Shown here piece by piece: positions 26,323 to 33,215 of a stretch of 45,076 bases of DNA. The position numbers and the translations under genes are program-made. Position 1 is the stretch's first letter. Every line of letters begins with the position of its first letter. Source of the stretch: Candidatus Saccharimonadota bacterium (GTDB lineage Bacteria > Patescibacteriota > Saccharimonadia > Saccharimonadales > Saccharimonadaceae); NCBI GenBank assembly GCA_017511205.1, contig JAFWLE010000003.1:1-45076 (forward strand), written 5' to 3'. Under the pieces are notes generated by a model. That model was not told the origin of the DNA. It saw nothing but the letters and a program-made list of their open reading frames with translations, and made no database searches.

Positions 26323-27054
26323 CTACTTATTATCACTAATCATCCTTTTTTTAAATACAATAATTGATAATAAAATAACTGCTATGAAATATATTAAAAA
26401 CACTATTGTATGAATAAGCGTTAAGTTATTAAAATCATTATGCAATGTTCCTTGAATTATAGTTAAACATGCCTCAAATGGCAATGATTTGCATATAATT
26501 TCAAATACTCCGCCTATTGCTTCTACAGGAAAATACATGCCGCTTGTAAAGCATACTAATTGAACAATTATACTTCCTAAACCACCGGTTCCTTTTTCGT
26601 TAACTAGACTTCCTATTAGTATTCCTAATGATATAAAGAATATAGAAATTATCATAGACACTAATACAGTTGGAATTATACTAATTGTAAATTCTAATCC
26701 CATAGCAATTGCAGCTATAAAGAATAAAACATTTTGAATTAGTACTATAGGTAGTAATGATAATATATATCCTAAAATATAATCACTTGATTTCATCGGG
26801 GATGTTCCAAGTCTAATTAAAAGTGATGAAGTTCTATCTTTTGCAATTAAGGTTGCACTAAATAATGTAATGAAAGAAAACCCAAGTAGAAGAATGGATG
26901 GTGTAAAATTCTCTAGCCGATAGTTTTCTGCTGGTATATTAAATTGCTGAAATATAAATAATAAGAATAATGGTAATACAATTTCAAATATCAAACTTAA
27001 AGGATCTCTAATTAATTCTTTAAAATTTCTTTTAGCAAAATTAATCATTCTCAT
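26323..27054 (-). CDS. ABC-2 type transporter permease
   Basis: A 243-residue membrane protein with six hydrophobic segments (about 20-38, 50-70, 98-120, 130-155, 165-190 and 213-235). The FAKRNFKELIRDPLSL start is typical of ABC-2 permeases in drug or peptide export. It overlaps the ATPase gene by ATGA. Ile/Leu codons are nearly all AT-ending and the gene is far more AT-rich than its surroundings, which signals horizontal transfer. With the ATPase it should form a two-gene exporter; the substrate is unknown. Firmicute antibiotic or bacteriocin-immunity exporters are the nearest analogy. Confidence 0.9.
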   Translation of the reverse strand: MRMINFAKRNFKELIRDPLSLIFEIVLPLFLLFIFQQFNIPAENYRLENFTPSILLLGFSFITLFSATLIAKDRTSSLLIRLGTSPMKSSDYILGYILSLLPIVLIQNVLFFIAAIAMGLEFTISIIPTVLVSMIISIFFISLGILIGSLVNEKGTGGLGSIIVQLVCFTSGMYFPVEAIGGVFEIICKSLPFEACLTIIQGTLHNDFNNLTLIHTIVFLIYFIAVILLSIIVFKKRMISDNK

Positions 27055-27776
27055 TTTAGTTTACCCCCAGTTGCAATAGATACAAAAGCATCTTCAAAGT
27101 TTTTGGTTTTAGTTTTTTTAATTAATCCTTCTGAAGTACCAATATCAATAAGACTACCATTTGCCATTATGCCAATTCTATCCGATAATCTTTCTGCTTC
27201 CTCCATATAATGAGTTGTTAATATAATTGTTATTTTGCCTTTTAATGAATTAATAATTTTCCATAGCTCTTTTCTTGCTATAACATCTAATCCTAATGTC
27301 GGTTCATCTAAAAACAGTATTTTTGGATCATTTATCAAACTTATTGCAACGGATACTTTTCTCTGCCAACCACCAGATAAGGTTTTTGCTTTTTTGTTTA
27401 GTACATCATCAAGCTTAAACTGTTTAATAAGTTCATTGATCTTTTTTTCTTTATCTTTTATCTGGTAAACTCCAGCCATAAATTCTAGGTTTTCTTTTAC
27501 TGTTAAATTTGGAGCAATAGCGGTTTCCTGTGGTGATACATTTAAGATTTCTTTAATTTTGAACACATCTTTTTTCATATTCATATTTTCAATTATTATC
27601 TCGCCAGAAGTTGGAAGTACTAAGCCAGAAAGCATCTTTATTGTAGTTGTTTTTCCGGCCCCATTTACTCCTAAAAGTGCAAATATTTCACCTCGTTTAA
27701 TATTTAAATCAACTTCATTTACAGCTACCTTATCTTTAAATTTTTTTGTTAACTTTTTTGTTTTAATTGCAATCAT
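27051..27776 (-). CDS. ABC transporter ATP-binding protein
   Basis: A 241-residue nucleotide-binding subunit: Walker A GVNGAGKTTT (about 36-45), Q-loop in NVSPQETA, signature LSGGWQRKVSVA, Walker B ILFLDEPTLGLD and switch His in LTTHYMEEAERLSDRI. The sequence is of the DrrA/CcmA-like export class. The start ATG overlaps the AbrB stop (ATGA) and has AAGGAG inside the AbrB gene. Codon use is markedly AT-rich, like the permease, so the three genes arrived as a block. It powers the neighbouring ABC-2 permease. Confidence 0.95.
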   Translation of the reverse strand: MIAIKTKKLTKKFKDKVAVNEVDLNIKRGEIFALLGVNGAGKTTTIKMLSGLVLPTSGEIIIENMNMKKDVFKIKEILNVSPQETAIAPNLTVKENLEFMAGVYQIKDKEKKINELIKQFKLDDVLNKKAKTLSGGWQRKVSVAISLINDPKILFLDEPTLGLDVIARKELWKIINSLKGKITIILTTHYMEEAERLSDRIGIMANGSLIDIGTSEGLIKKTKTKNFEDAFVSIATGGKLK

Positions 27777-27979
27777 TTTTTATTATCTCCTTTTGGGAAT
27801 ACTTTATCAGACAAATCTTCAATTGCATTTACTTTTAATAGTGCAATACCCTTTTCTTTATCACATAGTACGATAATAGAATCCCCAGGATTGATATCAA
27901 ACATATCCCTTGCTTCCTTCGGAATTACAATTTGTCCTTTTTCTCCAACTTTAGCAATACCTACAAATTTATCTTTCAT
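27773..27979 (-). CDS. AbrB/MazE/SpoVT-type DNA-binding regulator
   Basis: A 68-residue swapped-hairpin DNA-binding protein: GIAKVGEKGQIVIPKEARDMFDINPGDSI is the AbrB fold signature. It leads the ABC operon with ATGA coupling to the ATPase. A perfect 20-bp palindrome lies between its -10 box and start codon, so it very likely represses its own operon. Without a partner toxin gene, the transporter-regulator reading is favoured over a MazE antitoxin. AbrB-ABC-ABC cassettes are known from Firmicutes. Confidence 0.9.
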   Translation of the reverse strand: MKDKFVGIAKVGEKGQIVIPKEARDMFDINPGDSIIVLCDKEKGIALLKVNAIEDLSDKVFPKGDNKK

Positions 27980-27992
27980 ATAAGCCTTTCTT

Positions 27993-28028
27993 AAGTATAA
28001 CTAGTTATACTTTTCATACTTAATTATA
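27993..28028 (-). promoter_or_regulatory. Promoter and palindromic operator of the AbrB-ABC operon
   Basis: TATAAT on the minus strand (28023-28028), with TTTACT 16 bases upstream. Immediately downstream, 27993-28012 is a perfect 20-bp palindrome (AAGTATAACT and its complement). Two more AAGTAT half-sites lie just upstream. The position over the transcription start suits AbrB autorepression. The rest of 28030-28186 shows no gene. Confidence 0.7.
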
Positions 28029-28158
28029 CTTCATTATTCTAAAAAGTAAACATATTGGGAACTCGAAATATTATGAGTTTTGCAGTCTGAAGATCAGCCC
28101 TAAAATCTGAGATGACGCAGCGCAGGTTTTTATAAGTTTGATATTCATGGTTACAACA

Positions 28159-28182
28159 AAATAAGGCTTCCTAGAGCCTTAG
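28159..28182 (-). terminator. Hairpin past the duplicated tRNA-Gly 3' end
   Basis: AAGGCT/AGCCTT with loop TCCTAG, followed by ATTTTG on the minus strand. It lies just beyond the CCA of the duplicated tRNA-Gly end and is a weak terminator candidate. Confidence 0.45.
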
Positions 28183-28186
28183 GGTA

Positions 28187-28215
28187 TGGTGCGAGCGAAG
28201 AGACTCTAACTCTCG
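28187..28215 (-). repeat. Duplicated 3' end of tRNA-Gly (T arm to CCA)
   Basis: 29 bases identical to 28272-28300, the T arm, acceptor strand and CCA of the intact tRNA-Gly. On the other side it meets an inverted copy of CTAACTCTCG (28206-28215 with 28227-28236). T-arm-to-CCA duplications are the classic footprint of tyrosine-integrase attachment at tRNA genes. Confidence 0.85.
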
Positions 28216-28238
28216 CACCGTAGGTCCGAGAGTTAGCC

Positions 28239-28277
28239 AAACAAAAAAGCTCCAACTGGAGCAAATTTGACTGGTGC
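28239..28277. repeat. 39-bp direct repeat, tRNA-proximal copy, with tRNA-Gly terminator
   Basis: Partner of 26145-26183. On the minus strand it runs from the last bases of tRNA-Gly through GCTCCAGTTGGAGC into TTTTTTG, a good intrinsic terminator. The mismatch sits at the centre of the hairpin. Confidence 0.8.
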
Positions 28278-28348
28278 GAGCGAAGAGACTCTAACTCTCG
28301 ACCTCTTCCTTGGCAAGGAAGCGCTCTAAACAACTGAGCTACGCTCGC
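28272..28348 (-). tRNA. tRNA-Gly (anticodon GCC) with U19-A56
   Basis: Acceptor GCGAGCG/CGCTCGC, D stem GCTC/GAGC with loop AGTTGTTTA, anticodon stem CTTCC/GGAAG with loop TTGCCAA (GCC), variable AGGTC, T stem GAGAG/CTCTT with loop TTAGAGT, ACCA. The normal GG in the D loop is GT and the normal TTC in the T loop is TTA, so the tertiary pair 19-56 changes from G-C to U-A in a compensated way. G18 and T55 are kept. A -10 box (TATAAT, 28357-28362 minus) lies upstream. Confidence 0.9.
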
Positions 28349-28389
28349 ATAAAACTATTATATCACAAACTTTCCAACAAAGAAAGTTC

Positions 28390-28463
28390 TGGAGGTGCCT
28401 ACCGGAATTGAACCGGTGTACGCGGTTTTGCAGACCGCTGCGTAACCACTCCGCCAAAGCACC
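28390..28463 (-). tRNA. tRNA-Cys (anticodon GCA)
   Basis: Acceptor GGTGCTT/AGGCACC, D loop with GTGGTTA, anticodon loop TCTGCAAA region giving GCA, T loop TTCAATT, U73 discriminator typical of tRNA-Cys, encoded CCA. TATAAT (28473-28478 minus) lies 9 bases upstream. Confidence 0.95.
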
Positions 28464-28508
28464 ATCAAAAACATTATATCATATATATTATATATAGCAC
28501 AGCTAGAC

Positions 28509-29432
28509 TTAGACCTGCATTAAAATAATCCCGACTACTATCAAAATTGTAGCAGTAAGATGCACTAAAACCGTCTTTTTATCCAGAGATTCACGTCCAA
28601 ATTTTGGCCAGATCAATGTCAAAATCAATCCTAAGAAAAATATCGCAATCGGCTCCGCCGAATCTGATGAGACCGAAGCAATTGCCACCGCCGGAGCCGC
28701 CGCAAGAGCTCCACGATAAGTAAACTCTTTCGCTATATTCAAAAAGCTATTTGCAATTAGAGGGCGAAAAACTTTAAATTTGCTCGCAATCGCCACTTTG
28801 CGAAATCTTTTGTGCCATTTCGGATTCAGATACACGATCATCACGTCCGTGATTCCCTTCGCCAGAATCACCACTCCCATTTCCTTTACGAAATCTAGCG
28901 TCCCGTTATCCACTTTCACAAAAATTACATTTCCGACTACACTAATAGAAACGTAAAGTAACGATAAAAGCAACGCCCTCATGCGAATTTTTCGGCTTTT
29001 CTTCCGCGCCGTAAATACCACCATTAAAGAAGCCGAAAGAATCAAGAAAAACGCCACGAGCTGCAAAGGCGAAAACGTTTCACCTAAGAAAAACCAACCT
29101 AAGATCAAATATAGAACTGGGCTAAGTTGCACAAAAATTCCGAGATTAGTCGAATCATCAATTTCCAGCACTCGGAAATACGGTATGCTAGCTATTCCAG
29201 CCAATATCCCTGAAATCGCCAATGGTATTAAAAGCTCCGCCGGCACATCCGTAATTCGGAATCCCGTCACCGCAAAGATAATAAATGCCGCTACAACATA
29301 GACGTAGCCGTAAAATAGTTTCTGAGAAACCGCACCTTTTCCTTTAAAGTATACATCCGCCGAATAGTTATCCACAAAAATCCGCAGAGAGTCAGATAAT
29401 ACTGCCAAAACTACTAAAACAATCCAGCTCAA
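28509..29432 (-). CDS. EamA/DMT-family transporter
   Basis: A 307-residue protein with about ten hydrophobic segments in two repeated halves, each ending near a PVLYLILG- or AEPIAIFFLG-like motif characteristic of EamA permeases in the drug/metabolite superfamily. It is likely a small-metabolite importer or exporter; the substrate cannot be read from sequence. It overlaps the upstream cation exchanger by 4 bases (ATGA), so the two are translationally coupled. For a host-dependent cell it may carry nucleotide precursors, amino acids or waste; this is inference. Confidence 0.88.
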   Translation of the reverse strand: MSWIVLVVLAVLSDSLRIFVDNYSADVYFKGKGAVSQKLFYGYVYVVAAFIIFAVTGFRITDVPAELLIPLAISGILAGIASIPYFRVLEIDDSTNLGIFVQLSPVLYLILGWFFLGETFSPLQLVAFFLILSASLMVVFTARKKSRKIRMRALLLSLLYVSISVVGNVIFVKVDNGTLDFVKEMGVVILAKGITDVMIVYLNPKWHKRFRKVAIASKFKVFRPLIANSFLNIAKEFTYRGALAAAPAVAIASVSSDSAEPIAIFFLGLILTLIWPKFGRESLDKKTVLVHLTATILIVVGIILMQV

Positions 29433-30400
29433 GCCAAAGCTCCATATATTATATAACTATAGTATATAGTGAAAATCGCCAACATCAAAACACCCTCTTT
29501 CCTGGTTATGGTTGTATCCGTCTTTGCCACTAACCATAGAATTATTGCTGAGCCAATCAACATCACTAAATCTAATAATTCAAAACTTTCCGGTGTAATC
29601 GAACCAAAAATCGCCACCGGAATTCCCAACACGATACAAATATTAAAGATGTTGCTGCCGATAATGTTGCCAACCAGAAGTTCATTTTCGCCCCTTCGTG
29701 CTGCCGTAATAGTTGTTACAAGCTCAGGCAGGGAAGTCCCAAACGCTACTACAGTTAATGCAATAATCCGATCCGACACTCCAATTTCTGCTGCGATAGT
29801 CGATGCCGAATTCACCACCAATTGGCTACCTAAAACCACGCCCACTAGACCAGTAACAACTAAAAGCATAGCTATGCCAAGCTTATATTTCGGTTTTTCT
29901 ACCTTCTTTTTCTCTTTGCGATTACTTCGTGCCATACTAAAGATGTAGTACAAGAATATCGCAAAGAACAAAATACAAATCAAGGCATCACCTCGATCAA
30001 TCGAATTAGAAATACTGCCAATAATGCTAGTATCTAGAAATAGCACTATCAAAACCGTAGAAATCAAAAGCAGTAGTGGTAATTCCTTCGAAATTGTATT
30101 CTTATTGATTTTAATCGGACGAATCGCCGCCGCAATTCCGATAAGAAGCATAATATTCAAAATATTACTACCAATCACATTACCAAGTAGCATGTCAGTA
30201 TTACCCGAGGCAAGCGACGAAATCGAAACCGCCAGCTCCGGCGCACCCGTACCAAACGCCACAATAGTGAGACCAATTAGTTGTTTACTGACTTTAAAAC
30301 TCGCTGCCGCCGACGAAGCGCCAGAAATCAACCAATCTGCACCTTTAATCAGCAGGACAAACCCTACAACTAGCAAGAAAATCTGTAAAACTATTTCCAT
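29429..30400 (-). CDS. Sodium/calcium exchanger family protein (CaCA, YrbG-like)
   Basis: A 323-residue inner-membrane antiporter with two homologous halves of about five helices. Each alpha repeat is visible: GTGAPELAVSISSLASGNTDMLLGN (about 52-76) and GTSLPELVTTITAARRGENELLVGN (about 222-246), carrying the ion-binding Glu of the (G/S)xPE motif. It exports Ca2+ or exchanges Na+/K+ against it. It is first gene of a two-gene unit with the EamA transporter. The start has a TATA-like box about 35 bases upstream and no strong ribosome-binding site. Confidence 0.93.
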   Translation of the reverse strand: MEIVLQIFLLVVGFVLLIKGADWLISGASSAAASFKVSKQLIGLTIVAFGTGAPELAVSISSLASGNTDMLLGNVIGSNILNIMLLIGIAAAIRPIKINKNTISKELPLLLLISTVLIVLFLDTSIIGSISNSIDRGDALICILFFAIFLYYIFSMARSNRKEKKKVEKPKYKLGIAMLLVVTGLVGVVLGSQLVVNSASTIAAEIGVSDRIIALTVVAFGTSLPELVTTITAARRGENELLVGNIIGSNIFNICIVLGIPVAIFGSITPESFELLDLVMLIGSAIILWLVAKTDTTITRKEGVLMLAIFTIYYSYIIYGALA

Positions 30401-30468
30401 CTTTTTGTTTTAAAGTTATTACGCTAATTATTTTATACTACTTTTTCTAAAAAAGCAAGCACTAACTC

Positions 30469-31440
30469 TTAAAGACTTATTAACGGATCCTTAGTTTCAG
30501 CTAATTTCGCGCCTTTTTCTATTAAAGCCCCAACTTTTTCATGGTCAGCCTTTTGCTTCTCCTCATTAAACGCTTCTTGCTGGCGCTTTAATTCCCCAGT
30601 AAAACCAGTCCCTTTCGCCGCATTCCAAAAAATTCTTTCACACGGCACATTTTTATAATGCCACGGCTTATTAAACAAATTAAAATGCACCAACTTAGCT
30701 CCACGTGGTAAATCTTTTGACGGTTCCATATTCCAATTCGGATCCAAATAAAAAATCTGACCACGCAAAATTACATTCAAATAATCTTGATCTGGAGCCA
30801 CAAGATCTGCATCGTACTTCTTAATCAACCCAATCATCGTCGAAAGATATTTCATTTTCCGCATTTTCTTCAAATCCATCAGCATCACTCCGTCATTAAC
30901 GTATTCAGAATGCGGCACGCCCAAAGCCTTATCTACATAATCTCTAAATTCTTTGATGTCTGTCACCTTAGGATCTCGACGTGCCGCTACCACTTTCTCA
31001 CCTAAATCTATATCATACAGTTTACCAATATCATCGCGCAAAATCGTATCGCTATCAATATATACAGCTTTTTCATAAATTGGAAACAATCGCGGAATAA
31101 AAAAACGATAATAGTAAACTGCCGAAGAAAAGAAATCTCCCGCTCCCTTTCGTTGCCGCATACAGTATTTTACAATCGCCTTCAGATATAGACTCCGCGT
31201 CATTTTCTTAAACTGAATCGCGCAATTTTTCGTTACTAGATGCCGAAGCCTAATCCGATTCACTAAATTCAAACCATCATGTAAAACTATCACCCGATAA
31301 TATCTTTTTGGATCAGCATGTTGCATCAAGGAATTAATCGACGCCGCTGCGTATGGCGCATACGCGCTATTAATCGTCAAAAAAACCGGCACAACTTTCA
31401 ATTTATTCAACGGGTTAATACCTGTGTAAAAAATACTCAT
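30469..31440 (-). CDS. Glycosyltransferase family 8 protein
   Basis: Retaining glycosyltransferase using a UDP-sugar. FLTINSAYAPYAAASINSLM forms the nucleotide-binding start and the metal-binding DxD is in YIDSDTIL (Asp129, Asp131). The NDGVMLMDL and DQDYLN segments are characteristic of GT8. At 323 residues it is typical. It is third in an operon with PlsC-like acyltransferase and another GT8, overlapping by 4 bases. It likely adds hexose to a glycolipid or surface polysaccharide. The C-terminal 45 residues are Lys/Glu-rich and may touch the membrane. Confidence 0.92.
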   Translation of the reverse strand: MSIFYTGINPLNKLKVVPVFLTINSAYAPYAAASINSLMQHADPKRYYRVIVLHDGLNLVNRIRLRHLVTKNCAIQFKKMTRSLYLKAIVKYCMRQRKGAGDFFSSAVYYYRFFIPRLFPIYEKAVYIDSDTILRDDIGKLYDIDLGEKVVAARRDPKVTDIKEFRDYVDKALGVPHSEYVNDGVMLMDLKKMRKMKYLSTMIGLIKKYDADLVAPDQDYLNVILRGQIFYLDPNWNMEPSKDLPRGAKLVHFNLFNKPWHYKNVPCERIFWNAAKGTGFTGELKRQQEAFNEEKQKADHEKVGALIEKGAKLAETKDPLISL

Positions 31441-32258
31441 TTCTTCTTATACTCAAAATAATTATAGCTACTTTTCTTACTATATTTTACCATAGAATCG
31501 TAAGCTTTTTTCGCCAACTCCGCCCGATTCTCATCTTCCGATTTTTTAGGATCCGGGAAAAAAGGCCCATCCACATAAATATCCATCCGCGGTAATTCCC
31601 CACGCTTATTGTCTTTTCGCTTATGGTACGTGGTAATCATGGTGAAAACTGGCAAATTATTCCGCACCGCATACGTGAAAGATCTATCGCCTGCCGGAAA
31701 TTTTCTTATTCCTGTATAGTATGGCCAAAGATGCGCTTCCGGATAAATCACTAGACAATTCCCTTGTTTCAAACGCTTATCAGCCGCTTCGTGAAAAGCC
31801 TTTTTCTCCTCTGTAGTTTTACCAAGTGGTAACCCACCAATGTATGGCAAAAATTTACCAATGCCTGGTACCTTCAAATTCACCGGACTAATAATTGTAA
31901 AAATCCGCCGATTTGCTGCAAGGGCCGGACCAAACACATCATGAAACGGATTAGTGTGATTACAATATAGTACGTAACCTTTACCTTTAGCCTTTTTTAG
32001 CTTTTCCCGTCCATAAAACTTTGCCTGCCAATAACCACGTTCATAATACTGACCGAATAATTTAAAAATCCTATATAGCACCGCAGAATAAATCTTTTTA
32101 AACGGGCCTTTCGGAATAAATTCATAACCCTCTGGCAGCCTCACTTCTTCATGCTTTTCTTGCTCTTTAGTCTGAATCGGATCGTCAGTCTCATTTTCAT
32201 AATAAATCACCCGCTCTTGTTTTGGAATATCTTTTTGAAATAGTTCTGCTTTTGCCAT
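31437..32258 (-). CDS. PlsC-like 1-acylglycerol-phosphate acyltransferase family protein
   Basis: A 273-residue acyltransferase. The catalytic block is CNHTNPFHD (about 99-107), where His and Asp are one residue further apart than the usual HX4D, so either His101 or His106 may act. The downstream VIYPEAHLWPY motif (family FPEG) and the PVFTMIT strand fit the fold. No long membrane helix is seen. It lies between two GT8 genes with overlapping stops and starts (ATGA, TAATG), which suggests a combined glycolipid or lipid-anchored glycan pathway. Substrate lipids may come from the host, since these cells usually lack fatty-acid synthesis; this is inference. Confidence 0.88.
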   Translation of the reverse strand: MAKAELFQKDIPKQERVIYYENETDDPIQTKEQEKHEEVRLPEGYEFIPKGPFKKIYSAVLYRIFKLFGQYYERGYWQAKFYGREKLKKAKGKGYVLYCNHTNPFHDVFGPALAANRRIFTIISPVNLKVPGIGKFLPYIGGLPLGKTTEEKKAFHEAADKRLKQGNCLVIYPEAHLWPYYTGIRKFPAGDRSFTYAVRNNLPVFTMITTYHKRKDNKRGELPRMDIYVDGPFFPDPKKSEDENRAELAKKAYDSMVKYSKKSSYNYFEYKKK

Positions 32259-33085
32259 TACAAATAATCCTTCAAATTATCATATTCTTTCAGTATATCA
32301 TCATATTCATGAATTCCTAATACTTCGTGGACTTTTTCAACTTCAAACGGCTTCACTTTCTGTACGTGAAAAACCGGCCAAAACTTAAAGTTATTACTAA
32401 AATGATGTAAAACCGTATCTTCCTTTGGCCTTTCGGCCTGTTCATTATACTTTCTTGGCATTAATTTACGACGCGAAATCGATTTGTTTAATGCCGCCTG
32501 ATCTGCCAACATCATCCACCTTTCCATACAAAGCTTAACGGCTTTTTCAAACATTTTTGACTTTAAACATTCCGGCACGTTAAATAACATCACGCCAGAA
32601 TTCATATAATCAAAATTAAACAGCCCGTGGTAATGATAAAAGTTTTTACCATAAATATCTAGTACTCCTGCCGCTTCAATACAATTTAGATTCGTATTAT
32701 AGAATTCCTGAATATCTTTCCGGCAGATCACATCATAATCTAAGTACAAAATCCGATCAAGTTTATTCAATTCCGGTATTTTATCAATATATAATCGAAG
32801 CATTGAACACGGTGTAAAATACGAACCCATATTTTTTCCTGGCAAATTTTTCACGAAAACTTCCGTCGCATCAATTAACTTTATCGAATTTTTCTGATTA
32901 TATTTTTTCACTAACTTATCCAAAAACCTTGCCGTCTTCGCCTCAAACGGTTTTACACCCTCATACTTTATCGTCATTATATATATATTATATATAGCAT
33001 CCTCTTTTCCACGCATTAAAAGCGATAGTATCGACACTAAAACTCCATGCACAGTACCAGTATCACCACAATATAATATATTCAT
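32258..33085 (-). CDS. Glycosyltransferase family 8 protein
   Basis: A 275-residue GT8: N-terminal MNILYCGDTG nucleotide-binding strand, DxD in LYLDYDVICRKDI (Asp116, Asp118), FDYMNSGVMLFNV and DQAALN. It differs strongly from the other GT8 in the operon, so the two probably add different sugars or act on different acceptors. First gene of the set; the ATG at 33085 follows TATAAT by 6 bases, so translation probably starts on a leaderless mRNA while the downstream genes are coupled by overlaps. The gene contains the AT-rich 17-mer also found at 2733 and 28482. Confidence 0.92.
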   Translation of the reverse strand: MNILYCGDTGTVHGVLVSILSLLMRGKEDAIYNIYIMTIKYEGVKPFEAKTARFLDKLVKKYNQKNSIKLIDATEVFVKNLPGKNMGSYFTPCSMLRLYIDKIPELNKLDRILYLDYDVICRKDIQEFYNTNLNCIEAAGVLDIYGKNFYHYHGLFNFDYMNSGVMLFNVPECLKSKMFEKAVKLCMERWMMLADQAALNKSISRRKLMPRKYNEQAERPKEDTVLHHFSNNFKFWPVFHVQKVKPFEVEKVHEVLGIHEYDDILKEYDNLKDYL

Positions 33086-33091
33086 AAAACT

Positions 33092-33097
33092 ATTATA
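33092..33097 (-). promoter_or_regulatory. GT8 operon -10 box, leaderless spacing
   Basis: TATAAT on the minus strand with a 6-base gap to ATG 33085. Confidence 0.6.
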
Positions 33098-33160
33098 CCA
33101 AGCAATTAATTCTCCACCAAATTTTATAAAAATCTAATATATTTTAAGTTAAACAAACTC

Positions 33161-33188
33161 TTGACATTACCAGCCAGTGCTTTATAAT
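33161..33188 (+). promoter_or_regulatory. Consensus promoter of the FISUMP surface protein gene
   Basis: TTGACA (33161-33166), a 16-base spacer and TATAAT (33183-33188). The leader to the GTG at 33216 is about 20 bases. This is one of the strongest promoters in the window. Confidence 0.8.
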
Positions 33189-33215
33189 GGTTATAGTTAG
33201 ATAGAGATCAATATT

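Noticed and set aside
27773-27979. AbrB-like protein as a MazE antitoxin of a toxin-antitoxin pair
   Set aside because: No toxin-sized gene is adjacent; it is coupled to ABC transporter genes and has an operator of its own.
28151-28333. Minus-strand open frame over tRNA-Gly and its duplicate
   Set aside because: It overlaps the tRNA and repeats and has no coding signature.
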